Source of the DNA: Planctomycetaceae bacterium
Lineage (GTDB): Bacteria > Planctomycetota > Planctomycetia > Pirellulales > Pirellulaceae
Direction of reading: 5' to 3'
Length of the DNA: 64,000 nt
Assembly: GCA_002717145.1 (NCBI GenBank)
Contig: PBCP01000043.1
Coordinates: forward strand, 15,592-79,591
Shown: piece by piece, positions 17,899-26,178 of the stretch
Layout: each line of letters begins with the position of its first letter
How positions within the stretch are numbered: the stretch's first letter is position 1
Notes under the pieces: model-generated
Database searches by the model: none
Seen by the model: only the letters and a program-made list of their open reading frames with translations
What the model was told of the DNA's origin: nothing
Position numbers and translations under genes: made by a program

Positions 17899-19110
17899 AT
17901 GGCTACGGATATAACTCCTGAAAAAAATGCGGAAGCAGAGTCTCTGGGCGAAATCAATAAGTACGACTTTCGTACGGAAACCGAAGCGGTCTTTAAGGCT
18001 CAAAAAGGGCTTAACGAGGAAATTGTACGTCAGATCTCGGCGATGAAAGAAGAGCCTGAATGGATGCTCGATTTTCGTCTCAAAGCTTTGGAAATCTTTG
18101 AGAGCAAGCCAATGCCTGAATGGGGCGGCGATATAGATATTAACTTTCAGGATATCTACTATTATCTCAAGCCGACCGACGGTCAGGAAAAGAGCTGGGA
18201 TGACGTTCCCGAAGAAATTAAAGAAACGTTTGATCGTCTTGGGATCCCAGAAGCTGAGCGAAAGTTCCTGGCAGGGGTCAAGGCGCAATTTGAGAGTGAA
18301 GTTGTATACGGCAGTGTTGCAGAAGATCTTGAAAAACAAGGTGTCATTTTCACCGACACAGACTCAGCCTTAAAAGAGCACCCGGAGTTGTTTCGAGAGT
18401 ATTTTGGAACGATTATCCCTTCGGAAGACAATAAATTTTCTGCATTGAATTCGGCCGTTTGGTCTGGTGGTTCATTTATCTACGTTCCTCCGGGAGTCAA
18501 AATTGAATTTCCATTGCAAGCGTATTTTCGAATTAATGCTCAAAACATGGGGCAATTCGAGCGGACATTGATCATCGTCGACGAGGGTGCTGAGATCCAT
18601 TACGTTGAAGGATGCACTGCCCCTATGTACAGCAGCGACAGTCTGCATTCAGCAGTGGTTGAAGTCATCGTGAAGAAAGATGGGCGATGTCGATATACCA
18701 CCATCCAAAACTGGGCAAATAATATCTACAATCTGGTGACGAAACGAGCCGTCTGTTATCAGGATGCGACGATGGAGTGGGTTGACGGGAATCTGGGTAG
18801 CCAGCTGACAATGAAGTATCCGGCCGTTTATATGCTGGAGCCTGGTGCGCATGGTGAAATTCTGTCGATTGCCTTTGCGGGTAACGGGCAGCATCAAGAT
18901 GCTGGTGCCAAACTTGTACATGCAGCGCCTCATACCACAGGTCAAATTATCTCGAAGTCGATTTCCAAAAATGGTGGCCGCAGTAGTTATCGTGGTTTGG
19001 TTCGAGTTGAAGAAGGAGCAACCCACGCTAAAAATAATGTTGTCTGCGATGCCCTGATTCTTGATCCCGAAAGCCGTAGTGATACTTACCCTTATATTGA
19101 AATCATGTAA
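17899..19110 (+). CDS. sufB: Fe-S cluster scaffold SufB, truncated by an in-frame TAA
   Basis: 403 residues, ending early at TAA 19108-19110. The reading frame then continues unbroken for 69 more codons with unmistakable SufB sequence (see 19111-19320), so the intact protein would be 473 residues, a normal length. Seen in this part are [62 protein letters not shown] and [15 protein letters not shown], whose Cys aligns with E. coli SufB Cys405. SufB is the scaffold on which the cluster forms, with SufC and SufD. The His-Glu pair that follows in the family (E. coli His433/Glu434) lies beyond the stop. As written, the product should be non-functional unless the stop is read through or is a sequence error. 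Confidence 0.93.
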   Translation: MATDITPEKNAEAESLGEINKYDFRTETEAVFKAQKGLNEEIVRQISAMKEEPEWMLDFRLKALEIFESKPMPEWGGDIDINFQDIYYYLKPTDGQEKSWDDVPEEIKETFDRLGIPEAERKFLAGVKAQFESEVVYGSVAEDLEKQGVIFTDTDSALKEHPELFREYFGTIIPSEDNKFSALNSAVWSGGSFIYVPPGVKIEFPLQAYFRINAQNMGQFERTLIIVDEGAEIHYVEGCTAPMYSSDSLHSAVVEVIVKKDGRCRYTTIQNWANNIYNLVTKRAVCYQDATMEWVDGNLGSQLTMKYPAVYMLEPGAHGEILSIAFAGNGQHQDAGAKLVHAAPHTTGQIISKSISKNGGRSSYRGLVRVEEGATHAKNNVVCDALILDPESRSDTYPYIEIM

Positions 19111-19320
19111 CAGGATGTATCGATCGGCCATGAAGCAAGTGTTTCGCGAATTGGTGAAGAACAGTTGTTCTATCTGACCAGTCGGGGATTGTCAGAAACG
19201 GAAGCCAGTGCCATGATTGTCAATGGTTTTATAGAACCGTTAGTCAAAGAGCTTCCGATGGAATATGCCGTGGAGTTGAATCGACTAATTCAGCTCCAAA
19301 TGGAAGGCTCTGTCGGGTAA
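19111..19320 (+). pseudogene. sufB: Severed C-terminal part of sufB, in frame after TAA
   Basis: Directly after the TAA the same frame reads [20 protein letters not shown], then [29 protein letters not shown] and ends MEGSVG with TAA at 19318-19320. Every landmark of the SufB C terminus is present and conserved, so there is no sign of decay. No start codon or ribosome site lies near the break, so independent translation is unlikely. From family memory the residue at the stop is often Glu (form IEIREDDV), so one G-to-T change could have created it. One annotated sufB spanning 17899-19320 is the alternative reading. Confidence 0.85.
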
Positions 19321-19362
19321 AGAGTGCTGGCCAATTCCCTGATGATAAATAGTTAATCAATT

Positions 19363-19400
19363 AACCAGAACCGTCCTGTTAGTTCGCGGGGTTCTGGTTT
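19363..19400 (+). terminator. Hairpin between sufB and sufD
   Basis: A perfect 10-bp stem, aaccagaacc (19363-19372) with ggttctggtt (19390-19399), has a 17-base loop and only three T afterwards. It ends 25 bases before the sufD GTG. With so short a T-run it may be a partial terminator or an mRNA-stability element setting the sufB:sufD ratio. Confidence 0.4.
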
Positions 19401-19424
19401 CAATCAAATAGACAAAGTAGTTTC

Positions 19425-20726
19425 GTGACACAATTAGGTTTCAACACCGAGGATTTTCAGGCATTTCAGGCGGCTAGGCAGGAACCGGAATGGGTGACTG
19501 CTCAACGACAGGATGCCTGGCAACAGTTTTCACAGCAGCAGTGGCCTACTCGCCGTGAAGAAGAATGGATGCGAACCGATATACGACTTTTTAAGTTGGA
19601 TAAGTTTTTCATACCCTCGGCGTCCAATCCAGACGGGCTCGATGCGATTGTACCTTTGCTTAGCGAAGGTGTAACTCTGGGAGGGGCGGTTCATTCTCAC
19701 AATGGTGTCTGTGTCGAAGACACGATGAGTGATGAGTTGAAGCAGCAGGGAGTCGTTTTTGGAAGCTTGGATTCACTGTTGGGTGAACAAAGCGATTTAT
19801 TAGAATCGGTGTTGCTGCAAAGGGCATTTGATCGAGACGATCGTTTTGCCGCCTTGCACGCCGCGTGTTGGACCGGTGGCCAATTACTATATGTGCCTCG
19901 TGGAGTTCATGTCGAGCAGCCATTTCATGTTCTCTCATCCTTATCTGACGGAGGTGTCGATCTTGGCCATACGATCGTAATTCTGGAGGATGGTGCGAGT
20001 GCGACATTATTGGCTGAATGTGCCAGTACGTCAGAAGAAGCGGAAGGCCTGCATTGCGGAGCAATCGAGTTGATTCTTGGTGATCGTGCCAACTTGCGTT
20101 ACGTCAATCTGCAGAATTGGGGGCAACGTGTCTGGCATTTCGCTCGACAAAAAGCCGTTGTCGGACGCGACGCTCACTTGCAATGGACCAGCGCTGCGAT
20201 GGGATCGCGTTTGTCCAAAGTAAACCAGCACGTCGTATTGGAGGGCCAGGGAGCCCAATCGCAGATGAATGGTGTCTTGTTTACAGAAAATAAACAGCAT
20301 CTTTCCTACCACACTCAGCAATATCACAAACAAGCAAATTGTCATAGCGACTTCCTCTACAAAGCTGCCCTGCAGGATAAATCACATACTGTTTGGCGAG
20401 GGATGATCAAAGTTGACGAAGGTGCTCAGCAGACTGATGGGTATCAACGTAACGACAACCTTTTGCTGTCGAATAATGCTCGAGCAGATTCAATACCAGG
20501 CTTGGAAATCGAAGCTGACGACGTGCGGTGTACCCACGGGAGCACTACTGGCAAAGTAGACGAAGAAATGATCTATTACGCTCAGTGCCGTGGATTCACT
20601 CGCAAGGAAGCAATGCGGTTAATCGTGACGGGCTTCTTTCAGCAGATTTTCGATCGAATTACGATCGATAGCGTCCGAGATGCGTTAGGCCTAGCCATCG
20701 CCCGACGTGTACGTGATTACGAATAA
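19425..20726 (+). CDS. sufD: Fe-S cluster assembly protein SufD
   Basis: 433 residues with a GTG start at 19425, chosen because the family N terminus (Trp-rich ARQEPEWVTAQRQDAWQQF) follows directly. SufD is the paralogue that pairs with SufB in the SufBC2D complex. Seen are the N-terminal WPTRREEEWMRTD segment, AACWTGGQLLYVPRGVHVE, a central right-handed beta-helix, then KVDEGAQQTDGYQRNDNLLL, ADSIPGLEIEADDVRCTHG (with the conserved His) and YYAQCRGFTRKEAMRLIVTGFF. It is intact and of normal length, in contrast to sufB upstream. No strong ribosome site is visible, and the hairpin at 19363-19400 lies just before it. Confidence 0.93.
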   Translation: MTQLGFNTEDFQAFQAARQEPEWVTAQRQDAWQQFSQQQWPTRREEEWMRTDIRLFKLDKFFIPSASNPDGLDAIVPLLSEGVTLGGAVHSHNGVCVEDTMSDELKQQGVVFGSLDSLLGEQSDLLESVLLQRAFDRDDRFAALHAACWTGGQLLYVPRGVHVEQPFHVLSSLSDGGVDLGHTIVILEDGASATLLAECASTSEEAEGLHCGAIELILGDRANLRYVNLQNWGQRVWHFARQKAVVGRDAHLQWTSAAMGSRLSKVNQHVVLEGQGAQSQMNGVLFTENKQHLSYHTQQYHKQANCHSDFLYKAALQDKSHTVWRGMIKVDEGAQQTDGYQRNDNLLLSNNARADSIPGLEIEADDVRCTHGSTTGKVDEEMIYYAQCRGFTRKEAMRLIVTGFFQQIFDRITIDSVRDALGLAIARRVRDYE

Positions 20727-20783
20727 GAGTGAATTAACGCACTTGGCTTCTTGAAGCCGTGATGAGTTGCGGGAGAACGACGG

Positions 20784-21104
20784 ATGGCAGAATATACCAA
20801 AGTTGCTAATGTCGAAGATTTGGATAGCTCCGGCAAAACTGTGCTTGAAGTGGAGGACCGTATCGTTGTCCTAGTACATGTGGACGGAGGATTTTATTGC
20901 CTTGATGACGTTTGTACCCATGACGATGGTCCCCTTTCAGATGGAGAATTGGATGGGTGTGATCTAATTTGCCCGCGACACGGTGCTCGATTTGATGTTT
21001 GCTCAGGAAAAGCTAAATCCTTACCGGCAACGCGTTCCACGATTAGCCATGAAGTCAAAGTTGAAAACGGCGAAGTCTTTGTTAAGGTAAGCGAAGATAT
21101 TTAA
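20784..21104 (+). CDS. Rieske [2Fe-2S] ferredoxin-like protein
   Basis: 106-residue single-domain Rieske protein. Cluster ligands are Cys44 and His46 in CTHDDGPLSDG and Cys63 and His66 in CPRHGARFD, the spacing found in dioxygenase-type ferredoxins. It would carry electrons in the cytoplasm. It lies between sufD and the sufT-like gene in the same direction (57 and 53 bases away), a placement common near suf operons, so a role as electron donor or early cluster client is possible. It has a ribosome site GGAG 8 bases before the ATG. The partner oxygenase or reductase is not in the window. Confidence 0.9.
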   Translation: MAEYTKVANVEDLDSSGKTVLEVEDRIVVLVHVDGGFYCLDDVCTHDDGPLSDGELDGCDLICPRHGARFDVCSGKAKSLPATRSTISHEVKVENGEVFVKVSEDI

Positions 21105-21157
21105 TTACACCCAGTCGCAGTTACGTATGTTGGGGCTGGTGAGAAAAGGAATCGAAA

Positions 21158-21481
21158 ATGGCATTAACAGAAGATCATGTTCGCGAAGAACTGAAAAAAG
21201 TCATTGACCCCGAACTGTTCGTCAATATTGTTGATCTGGGGTTAATCTACAACGTTGATTTTGAAGCGAATGCTGACGATGAATCCAGACAGGACGTGAA
21301 AATTGATATGACGATGACCAGTCCGATGTGTCCTGCCGGTCCTCAGTTAATCGCCAATAGCAAACAGGTGGTCTCTGCGCTTGAAGAAGTGGCGGAAGTT
21401 GAAGTCAAAATCGTCATGGATCCTCCTTGGACTCCGGATTGCATGACCGAAGACGCGCGTGATCAGTTGGGTATTTTTTAG
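21158..21481 (+). CDS. sufT: MIP18-family (DUF59) Fe-S assembly protein, SufT-like
   Basis: 107 residues covering a single MIP18/DUF59 domain. VREELKKVIDPELFVNIVDLGLIY (two conserved segments, residues 8-31) and the Cys-containing loop TSPMCPAGPQ (about 55-64) define the family; VKIVMDPPWTPDCM closes it with a second Cys. Members at the end of suf operons (SufT) help Fe-S protein maturation in the cytoplasm. Ribosome site AAGGAA is 8 bases upstream. It ends the suf-linked gene run; the ATP-grasp gene follows 41 bases later and may be co-transcribed. Paa-type DUF59 proteins are an alternative, but the context favours SufT. Confidence 0.85.
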   Translation: MALTEDHVREELKKVIDPELFVNIVDLGLIYNVDFEANADDESRQDVKIDMTMTSPMCPAGPQLIANSKQVVSALEEVAEVEVKIVMDPPWTPDCMTEDARDQLGIF

Positions 21482-21522
21482 ATTGCTTCAGCTAGCTCGC
21501 TTCAGCTGAACAGGTGTCCGAC

Positions 21523-22548
21523 ATGCGTATCTATCTTTATGAAATGGTGTCAGGTGGCGGTGCGCTGTTGCCGGCAAATATAACTCGGAAAGACACGTGC
21601 CTATCGGCACTCGATGACTTTCATCGGATTCCAAGCCTGGTGTCTGATGGTTCCAAAATGCTTGAACAGTTGGTCCAGCTCTTCCTTCGGATGCCCGAAA
21701 TGGAGGTCTGGGTTTCTGTCGATAGCCGTCTTAAAGACTTTGGTCGCAAACTTCAGGCGATGACTAATACTCGAGGTGAGTCGCCGATGGTGTTGTATGC
21801 AGACTCGTCCACTCCGTGGGCTGTATTTGAAGAATGCTGTCGAGGAGCCGATAAGTCACTGGTGATTGCTCCGGAGCTCGCAGGGTTACTTGATACGGCT
21901 GTCGGTAAATGTTTGATAGCTGGAGGTGATTCATTAGGAGCAGCCCGGCAATTGCTAAAATTAGGAATTGATAAAAGCTCAATTCACCGATGGGCCGAAC
22001 AGTTTGGTATTCCGATGCCGGACTGGGGGCTCCTTGAGAACGGAGCTTATTCGTTTCAGGCTGATGAAATAATTTGCAAACCTTTGCTGGGAACTGGCGG
22101 AGTTGGGATCTGCGAGGAGGAATCCGGACTGCCAGTAGTAGGCACCTGGTTGTTGGAACGTAAGGTAGCGGGCGTGGCAGTAAGTGTTGCAGCGATCGTC
22201 ACAGCCCAGGGCTTCACATTGTTGCCGCCATGCTATCAACATCTTGGAGGCGAATGGGGGTTTGAGTTTCAGGGGGCTACACTTATCGAAGATGGAAAAC
22301 ACCAACAACGCGCCTGGCGGTTGGCGCATCACGTGTTTTCCAAATTGCCTTTGGAGAATACCAGAGGTTGGATAGGGCTCGATTTGATCCTGGGGGAAAA
22401 AGAGGGGGACGACGTATTGATCGAAGTCAATCCGCGAGTTACCAGCACCATTGAAATCCTGAATACCTTGGATGCGTTTGTGCCCTATCAATCTAACAGA
22501 TCAACGAATGTCACTGAACTAATGCTGGCCGCGGCCACTGGGAAGTGA
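21523..22548 (+). CDS. mfnD: ATP-grasp ligase, candidate tyramine-glutamate ligase of methanofuran synthesis
   Basis: 341 residues from the ATG at 21523, which has ACAGG 8 bases upstream; a GTG at 21514 is in frame but less likely. ATP-grasp features are the N-terminal YEMVSGGG, the adenine/Lys strand EIICKPLLGTGGVGI (Lys then Gly-rich loop) and the metal-binding VLIEVNPRVTSTIEILN near the C terminus. MfnD in methanogens joins Glu to tyramine. I base the assignment on the fold and on the neighbours, a MfnE-like kinase and a MfnF-like protein, since planctomycetes use tetrahydromethanopterin/methanofuran C1 chemistry. The last 61 bases overlap the 3' end of mfnE on the other strand. Confidence 0.65.
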   Translation: MRIYLYEMVSGGGALLPANITRKDTCLSALDDFHRIPSLVSDGSKMLEQLVQLFLRMPEMEVWVSVDSRLKDFGRKLQAMTNTRGESPMVLYADSSTPWAVFEECCRGADKSLVIAPELAGLLDTAVGKCLIAGGDSLGAARQLLKLGIDKSSIHRWAEQFGIPMPDWGLLENGAYSFQADEIICKPLLGTGGVGICEEESGLPVVGTWLLERKVAGVAVSVAAIVTAQGFTLLPPCYQHLGGEWGFEFQGATLIEDGKHQQRAWRLAHHVFSKLPLENTRGWIGLDLILGEKEGDDVLIEVNPRVTSTIEILNTLDAFVPYQSNRSTNVTELMLAAATGK

Positions 22549-23066
22549 TTGTCGACATACCCCTGATTGGCGAGCAAGGATAGATTGTTGCTCGTTGGTG
22601 AAGTGGATTTGGCCACAATCAGTCGTGCCTTTAACAACGATGCAATTCTGGCGGCAATTGAATCGCTGGTAGTATTCCAACTCTCAGGAAGTCGGGGTGG
22701 GGGCAATTGGGGGTCCTGCTCTAAGACAAATTGGGTTACTGCAAAGCCGAACCATCGCGGGGTCGCTGGAGCCTGCTTAATTTGCGAGATTAGTTGGTGC
22801 CAGGTTTCGGAGATAGAAACCTTTAAGTGTTCGCACAAATGACGGGTGTTGCGATCCATCGCGAGCATACTGTTATGATGGCATTCTGCATCTGATAGAT
22901 TGAATTGTTTCTGGAATTGTCGAATCTGTTGAACTGGTAGGCCTCCACCGCAGATGAGGATATTCACGTCGTCTTGATATTGGTGTAGTAGAGTCTTCAC
23001 ATTTTTGTAATAGCTTTCTGATGTGAATAAGCTGCCACCAATTTTGAAGATATTTAGGGAGGGCAT
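22488..23066 (-). CDS. mfnE: Amino-acid-kinase-fold protein, candidate MfnE of methanofuran synthesis
   Basis: 192 residues. The kinase fold is suggested by NIFKIGGSLF at the N terminus (catalytic Lys-Ile-Gly-Gly), LICGGGLPVQQIRQF (phosphate-binding Gly loop), a central DRNTRHLCEHL helix, and SDSIAARIASLLKARLIVAKST (substrate/ATP region). In methanogens MfnE phosphorylates aminomethylfuran-methyl phosphate to its diphosphate. It starts 3 bases after the mfnF stop, so the two are surely co-transcribed. Its C terminus overlaps mfnD tail to tail by 61 bases. It is short for the wider amino-acid kinase family but in the range of this C1-linked branch. Role inferred from context. Confidence 0.65.
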   Translation of the reverse strand: MPSLNIFKIGGSLFTSESYYKNVKTLLHQYQDDVNILICGGGLPVQQIRQFQKQFNLSDAECHHNSMLAMDRNTRHLCEHLKVSISETWHQLISQIKQAPATPRWFGFAVTQFVLEQDPQLPPPRLPESWNTTSDSIAARIASLLKARLIVAKSTSPTSNNLSLLANQGYVDNHFPVAAASISSVTFVDLLD

Positions 23067-23069
23067 CTT

Positions 23070-24143
23070 TTAAACCTGGTTTAGGCGTTGGTGCAGTAAT
23101 GCCGCGACAGCGAATGCGGGGCCAATGCGGGCCAGACTATCGCAGCCTTTAGGGTGGAGATCGCTAAGCCACCGAATAGAGATATCGCCCACTATATCGG
23201 GGAGCAGGAAGCCCCCCTGCCCGACGGCAATGACAGAATCGATCGTGTTACCTGTTTTAGTCATCACTTGTCGCGTCGCATTAGCAAGTAGTTCAACCAT
23301 ATTGGCGCGAATCTCCAATGCCATCTGGCGAGTTTGAAGCGTTGTTAAGAGTTCGGGGCATTGGCAGATTAGGCGAGCCATGCGGCGGTGGGCAGCGGAT
23401 TTGGTAGCAGCCTCTCCGTCCGCCGTATCGTTGCATGTTGATCGCTCGGGGACTTCGTCGGTGAGAAGAAAGACATCCAGCGTTGTGGCAAAATGCTCTC
23501 GTGCGATTGGAGTCCGGACGCTATCGATGGATAGCTCAGATGCGAGACTACACAAGGATGTTCGTTCCACTCCACAGTAGACTAATTGTGATTGTTGAAG
23601 GCGGGATGTATCGTCTACGGCATCTGTTGCAATCGTTCCATCTATGATCGGAATAATATCGGTGGTGGTTGAACCAAGGTCTATCACTAAGTGAGTTCCC
23701 TGGGGCAAAATCTGGCAAATATATTGAGCCATGGCATACCAGTTGGATGCTGCGAGGGTGTTCCACCGTGAGTCGATGGCATGGACATCACACCATTGTC
23801 CTCCCGTTTCGTAGAAGAGAACCAGAGGGGTATCAAATGCTGCGGTCGCCTCTGTTGTTGCTTGGGCGATGTAGTGAACTCCCTGTTGTTTGGAAGTGAA
23901 GCAGTCCGCAAGTTCACCGGTCATCGTCACTGCCAGTGCGTCGAATCCACCGTGTTCTGCCTGATAAGTGTCAAGTAACTCCTGAATGGTGTCTTTCAGG
24001 TTTGTAGATCGACGCCACATAGGAAATGCAATCGAACGAACGTAGCATCCGTCATGGGAGGCCAATTTTAGATTAGCCCCTCCGATGTCGAGTCCCAGGG
24101 TATTTTGAGCGTTCGTGATTTGAGTGTGGGGGCTTTGTGTCAT
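23070..24143 (-). CDS. mfnF: H4MPT-linked C1-transfer pathway protein, candidate MfnF
   Basis: 357 residues with an actin-like/hydantoinase-A fold: LGLDIGGANLKLAS (residues 17-30) is the first phosphate loop, VTMTGELADCF the second motif, and HLVIDLGSTTTDIIP (about 155-169) the second nucleotide loop. This combination matches the family named for tetrahydromethanopterin-linked C1 transfer, whose methanogen member MfnF couples the furan and glutamyl-tyramine halves of methanofuran. With mfnE and mfnD beside it, three steps of methanofuran synthesis cluster here. The enzymes that use the cofactor (fhc, mch, mtd and others) are not in the window. Confidence 0.75.
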   Translation of the reverse strand: MTQSPHTQITNAQNTLGLDIGGANLKLASHDGCYVRSIAFPMWRRSTNLKDTIQELLDTYQAEHGGFDALAVTMTGELADCFTSKQQGVHYIAQATTEATAAFDTPLVLFYETGGQWCDVHAIDSRWNTLAASNWYAMAQYICQILPQGTHLVIDLGSTTTDIIPIIDGTIATDAVDDTSRLQQSQLVYCGVERTSLCSLASELSIDSVRTPIAREHFATTLDVFLLTDEVPERSTCNDTADGEAATKSAAHRRMARLICQCPELLTTLQTRQMALEIRANMVELLANATRQVMTKTGNTIDSVIAVGQGGFLLPDIVGDISIRWLSDLHPKGCDSLARIGPAFAVAALLHQRLNQV

Positions 24144-24180
24144 GGGAGCCTGAGGTAATTAAGTCTGATATTACAAGGCT

Positions 24181-24217
24181 ACAAGAAAAAGCCTCCCTGG
24201 TATACCAAGGAGGCTTT
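24181..24217 (-). terminator. Rho-independent terminator after the DUF1598 gene
   Basis: A 9-bp stem (24188-24196 with 24209-24217) is extended inside by tgg/cca around a tata loop after one mismatch. Read on the minus strand it is followed by TTTTTCTTGT. It lies 38 bases after the DUF1598 stop and before mfnF, so it separates the two same-strand units. Confidence 0.82.
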
Positions 24218-24254
24218 GATTTATGTCATGGCTGTTCAGAGGGGGCGTGAGGTG

Positions 24255-25622
24255 TTAATTCCACCATTGTCCTGCAGAGTACAGGGATTCGGCCTTTTCC
24301 CAAACTTTTCGTACTTCAGGACTCAGGGTTGGGTTTTGTGTTGGTGATAGATAGTCAATATCAACACCTCCTGAAGCGGTGATTGTTAATCCTCGTGAAG
24401 TCTTAATAAAACTGGTTTGTGTGCTAACTTCACGTGGTGTATGCCATGCTTCAGTGGCTAGGCTACCCTGCTCTCCTAACAGATGGGGCAATTCCAACTG
24501 AGCAGCCTGCTGTAAATTGTGATTCCGAATGACGGCAGCGGCTACGCACATGTCCATTACATTTCGGAGTTCAGTAAAGACAGGATCTTCTTTTCCTAAA
24601 GCATCGTACCGGTCGGTCATTAGTTGAGCCCATTTTTCAGCAGCGGGATCTTTACCGGCCGCCTGTACCTGACCGTTTTCCTGATATAACTCAGACTCGG
24701 TCATTGTCTTGACACCCTGCCCACGAATTTCCCAGGCAAGTCCCTGTGCGTCTCGTGCAACACTGTCATAGTTGCATGCTAACCACCAGCGAGGATTGAC
24801 ATTAGCATTGGTTACACTGACGGAGTTCTTCGCACTGGTGATAAATCCAGGTAGAACCTTTGAGTCATCTAACTCCATGGCGATCTGTTTCATGCGAATG
24901 TCAGCGGCAACTAAAATGCGGGCAAAATGAGTATTTCCCGGAATACCATTAATGGAAACTGTTTGGTTTCCCATGGCTCGCTTTAGCTGTGGAGCCAGAA
25001 TGTTTGGGTTTCGAACCCCAGCGCGGCTAAGGCGATTCAAAGTGTTTTTGTAATTGACCAGCCCTTGCTTTGTGGGGTCGATTGAGCAGCTAATACGTTC
25101 CGGTTGAGGCGCATTGACGGCTCGCAATGCACTTAAAAGATTATCAAGTAGTAAAACGGGCTGACCTGATGTTACACCTACCACGTTAGCTTTGTCATCA
25201 ATCTTCCAGCCTTCGCCGGGCCCTGCCAGGATAATATCACGTTGTTCCGGGTAAACGAACACATATTGAATTCGCTGAAGCCCGGCAAGGTACTTCACCT
25301 CATCAGGCAAAGCTCCCTCCGGTTCTTTGACAGCTTGTGCAATGGCATTTTCTAAGCCTCGCAGCGATACCATTCGTAGTTCAGTTTTAGAGGCCATTTT
25401 CCCTTGGGCAGGCTTCATGTTTTGACGCAATTCTTTGAGAAGCAATTTGCGGCTCTCCATATCCACATTGCTTACGACGCCGTTGGCATTGATGGAGATT
25501 CCTCCAACGCTGTTGTTACGGAAGAATCCGTTGTTTTGTGCGTAAGCGCTCTGGAAAGTAAAAGAGGCAGCCATCAGGGCAAAGATACCCGCGATGCGTT
25601 TTGTTGCACGATGACTCAGCAT
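24255..25622 (-). CDS. Secreted DUF1598-type protein
   Basis: 455 residues. The signal peptide is clear (HRATKRIAGIFALMAASF, then FQSAYAQN with an AxA cleavage site near residue 28). The mature protein has the features I associate with the planctomycete-specific DUF1598 family: RMVSLRGLENAIA, LPDEVKYLAGLQRIQYVFVYPE, DIILAGPGEGW, ISCSIDPTKQGL, FARILVAADIRMKQIAMEL and FITSAKNSVSVTNANVNPRWW. No enzymatic motif is visible and the function is unknown; it is probably periplasmic or in the paryphoplasm. AAGGAG lies 8 bases before the start. Its leader contains an inverted repeat (cgtagc 25649-25654, gctacg 25662-25667). Confidence 0.8.
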   Translation of the reverse strand: MLSHRATKRIAGIFALMAASFTFQSAYAQNNGFFRNNSVGGISINANGVVSNVDMESRKLLLKELRQNMKPAQGKMASKTELRMVSLRGLENAIAQAVKEPEGALPDEVKYLAGLQRIQYVFVYPEQRDIILAGPGEGWKIDDKANVVGVTSGQPVLLLDNLLSALRAVNAPQPERISCSIDPTKQGLVNYKNTLNRLSRAGVRNPNILAPQLKRAMGNQTVSINGIPGNTHFARILVAADIRMKQIAMELDDSKVLPGFITSAKNSVSVTNANVNPRWWLACNYDSVARDAQGLAWEIRGQGVKTMTESELYQENGQVQAAGKDPAAEKWAQLMTDRYDALGKEDPVFTELRNVMDMCVAAAVIRNHNLQQAAQLELPHLLGEQGSLATEAWHTPREVSTQTSFIKTSRGLTITASGGVDIDYLSPTQNPTLSPEVRKVWEKAESLYSAGQWWN

Positions 25623-26178
25623 AATAGAAGCTCCTTAGTCAATTACCTCGTAGCCCTATGAGCTACGTCAGGGTACGTTCAAAAAACTTTGAACTGTTTA
25701 TGATACGTACGTTTGTATTCTCTGTTCTTAATCGCCTTAACCTCGTTTGGAGATGCCGGCATAGATAAACATGTAAACATTACTTCTGCCCGTTGATCTC
25801 TTAAATCAGGCAAATCAGTCTATCGCTTTAACCTTCGGCGTTTTTGATTGCCGAACCCAAGCGTTTATCAACGTCTCCAAAATAAAAGCCAGTACGAGGT
25901 TTTGCAATCAAAGTTCGCCTAATCAGATCTTTTTAACAACCTGAGCTTCTATTATTAGCAGAGAACGATGGAAGGCAAACACAATTCAGTCCCTATCTGG
26001 CATTCTATATCGCAGTAAAAGATGAATACTGAGGATTCTAACAGTTGTATCAGGAAAATGCAGTTAGAGATGTAGACCTGTGTTCATTTTTGATACACTA
26101 TGAGGCTGGTAGTAATTGGCTAAAAAACTTTCGATATTAGCTTCGGCATTTCCGGATGGGGTGGATTGTAGGGATTAT
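25623..26178. promoter_or_regulatory. Divergent intergenic region between DUF1598 and the sigma-54 activator
   Basis: 556 bases with no convincing gene; AT-rich, with stops in all frames. It must hold promoters for both divergent genes. Two small inverted repeats are seen: cgtagc/gctacg at 25649-25667, inside the minus-strand leader, and ttcggc/gccgaa at 25834-25855 with a 10-base loop. I see no -24/-12 sigma-54 element. Confidence 0.4.

Noticed and set aside
17899-19320. Stop-codon reassignment (TAA or TAG as sense) in this organism
   Set aside because: TAA, TAG and TGA all terminate other intact genes in the window at the expected lengths, so only local events are supported.
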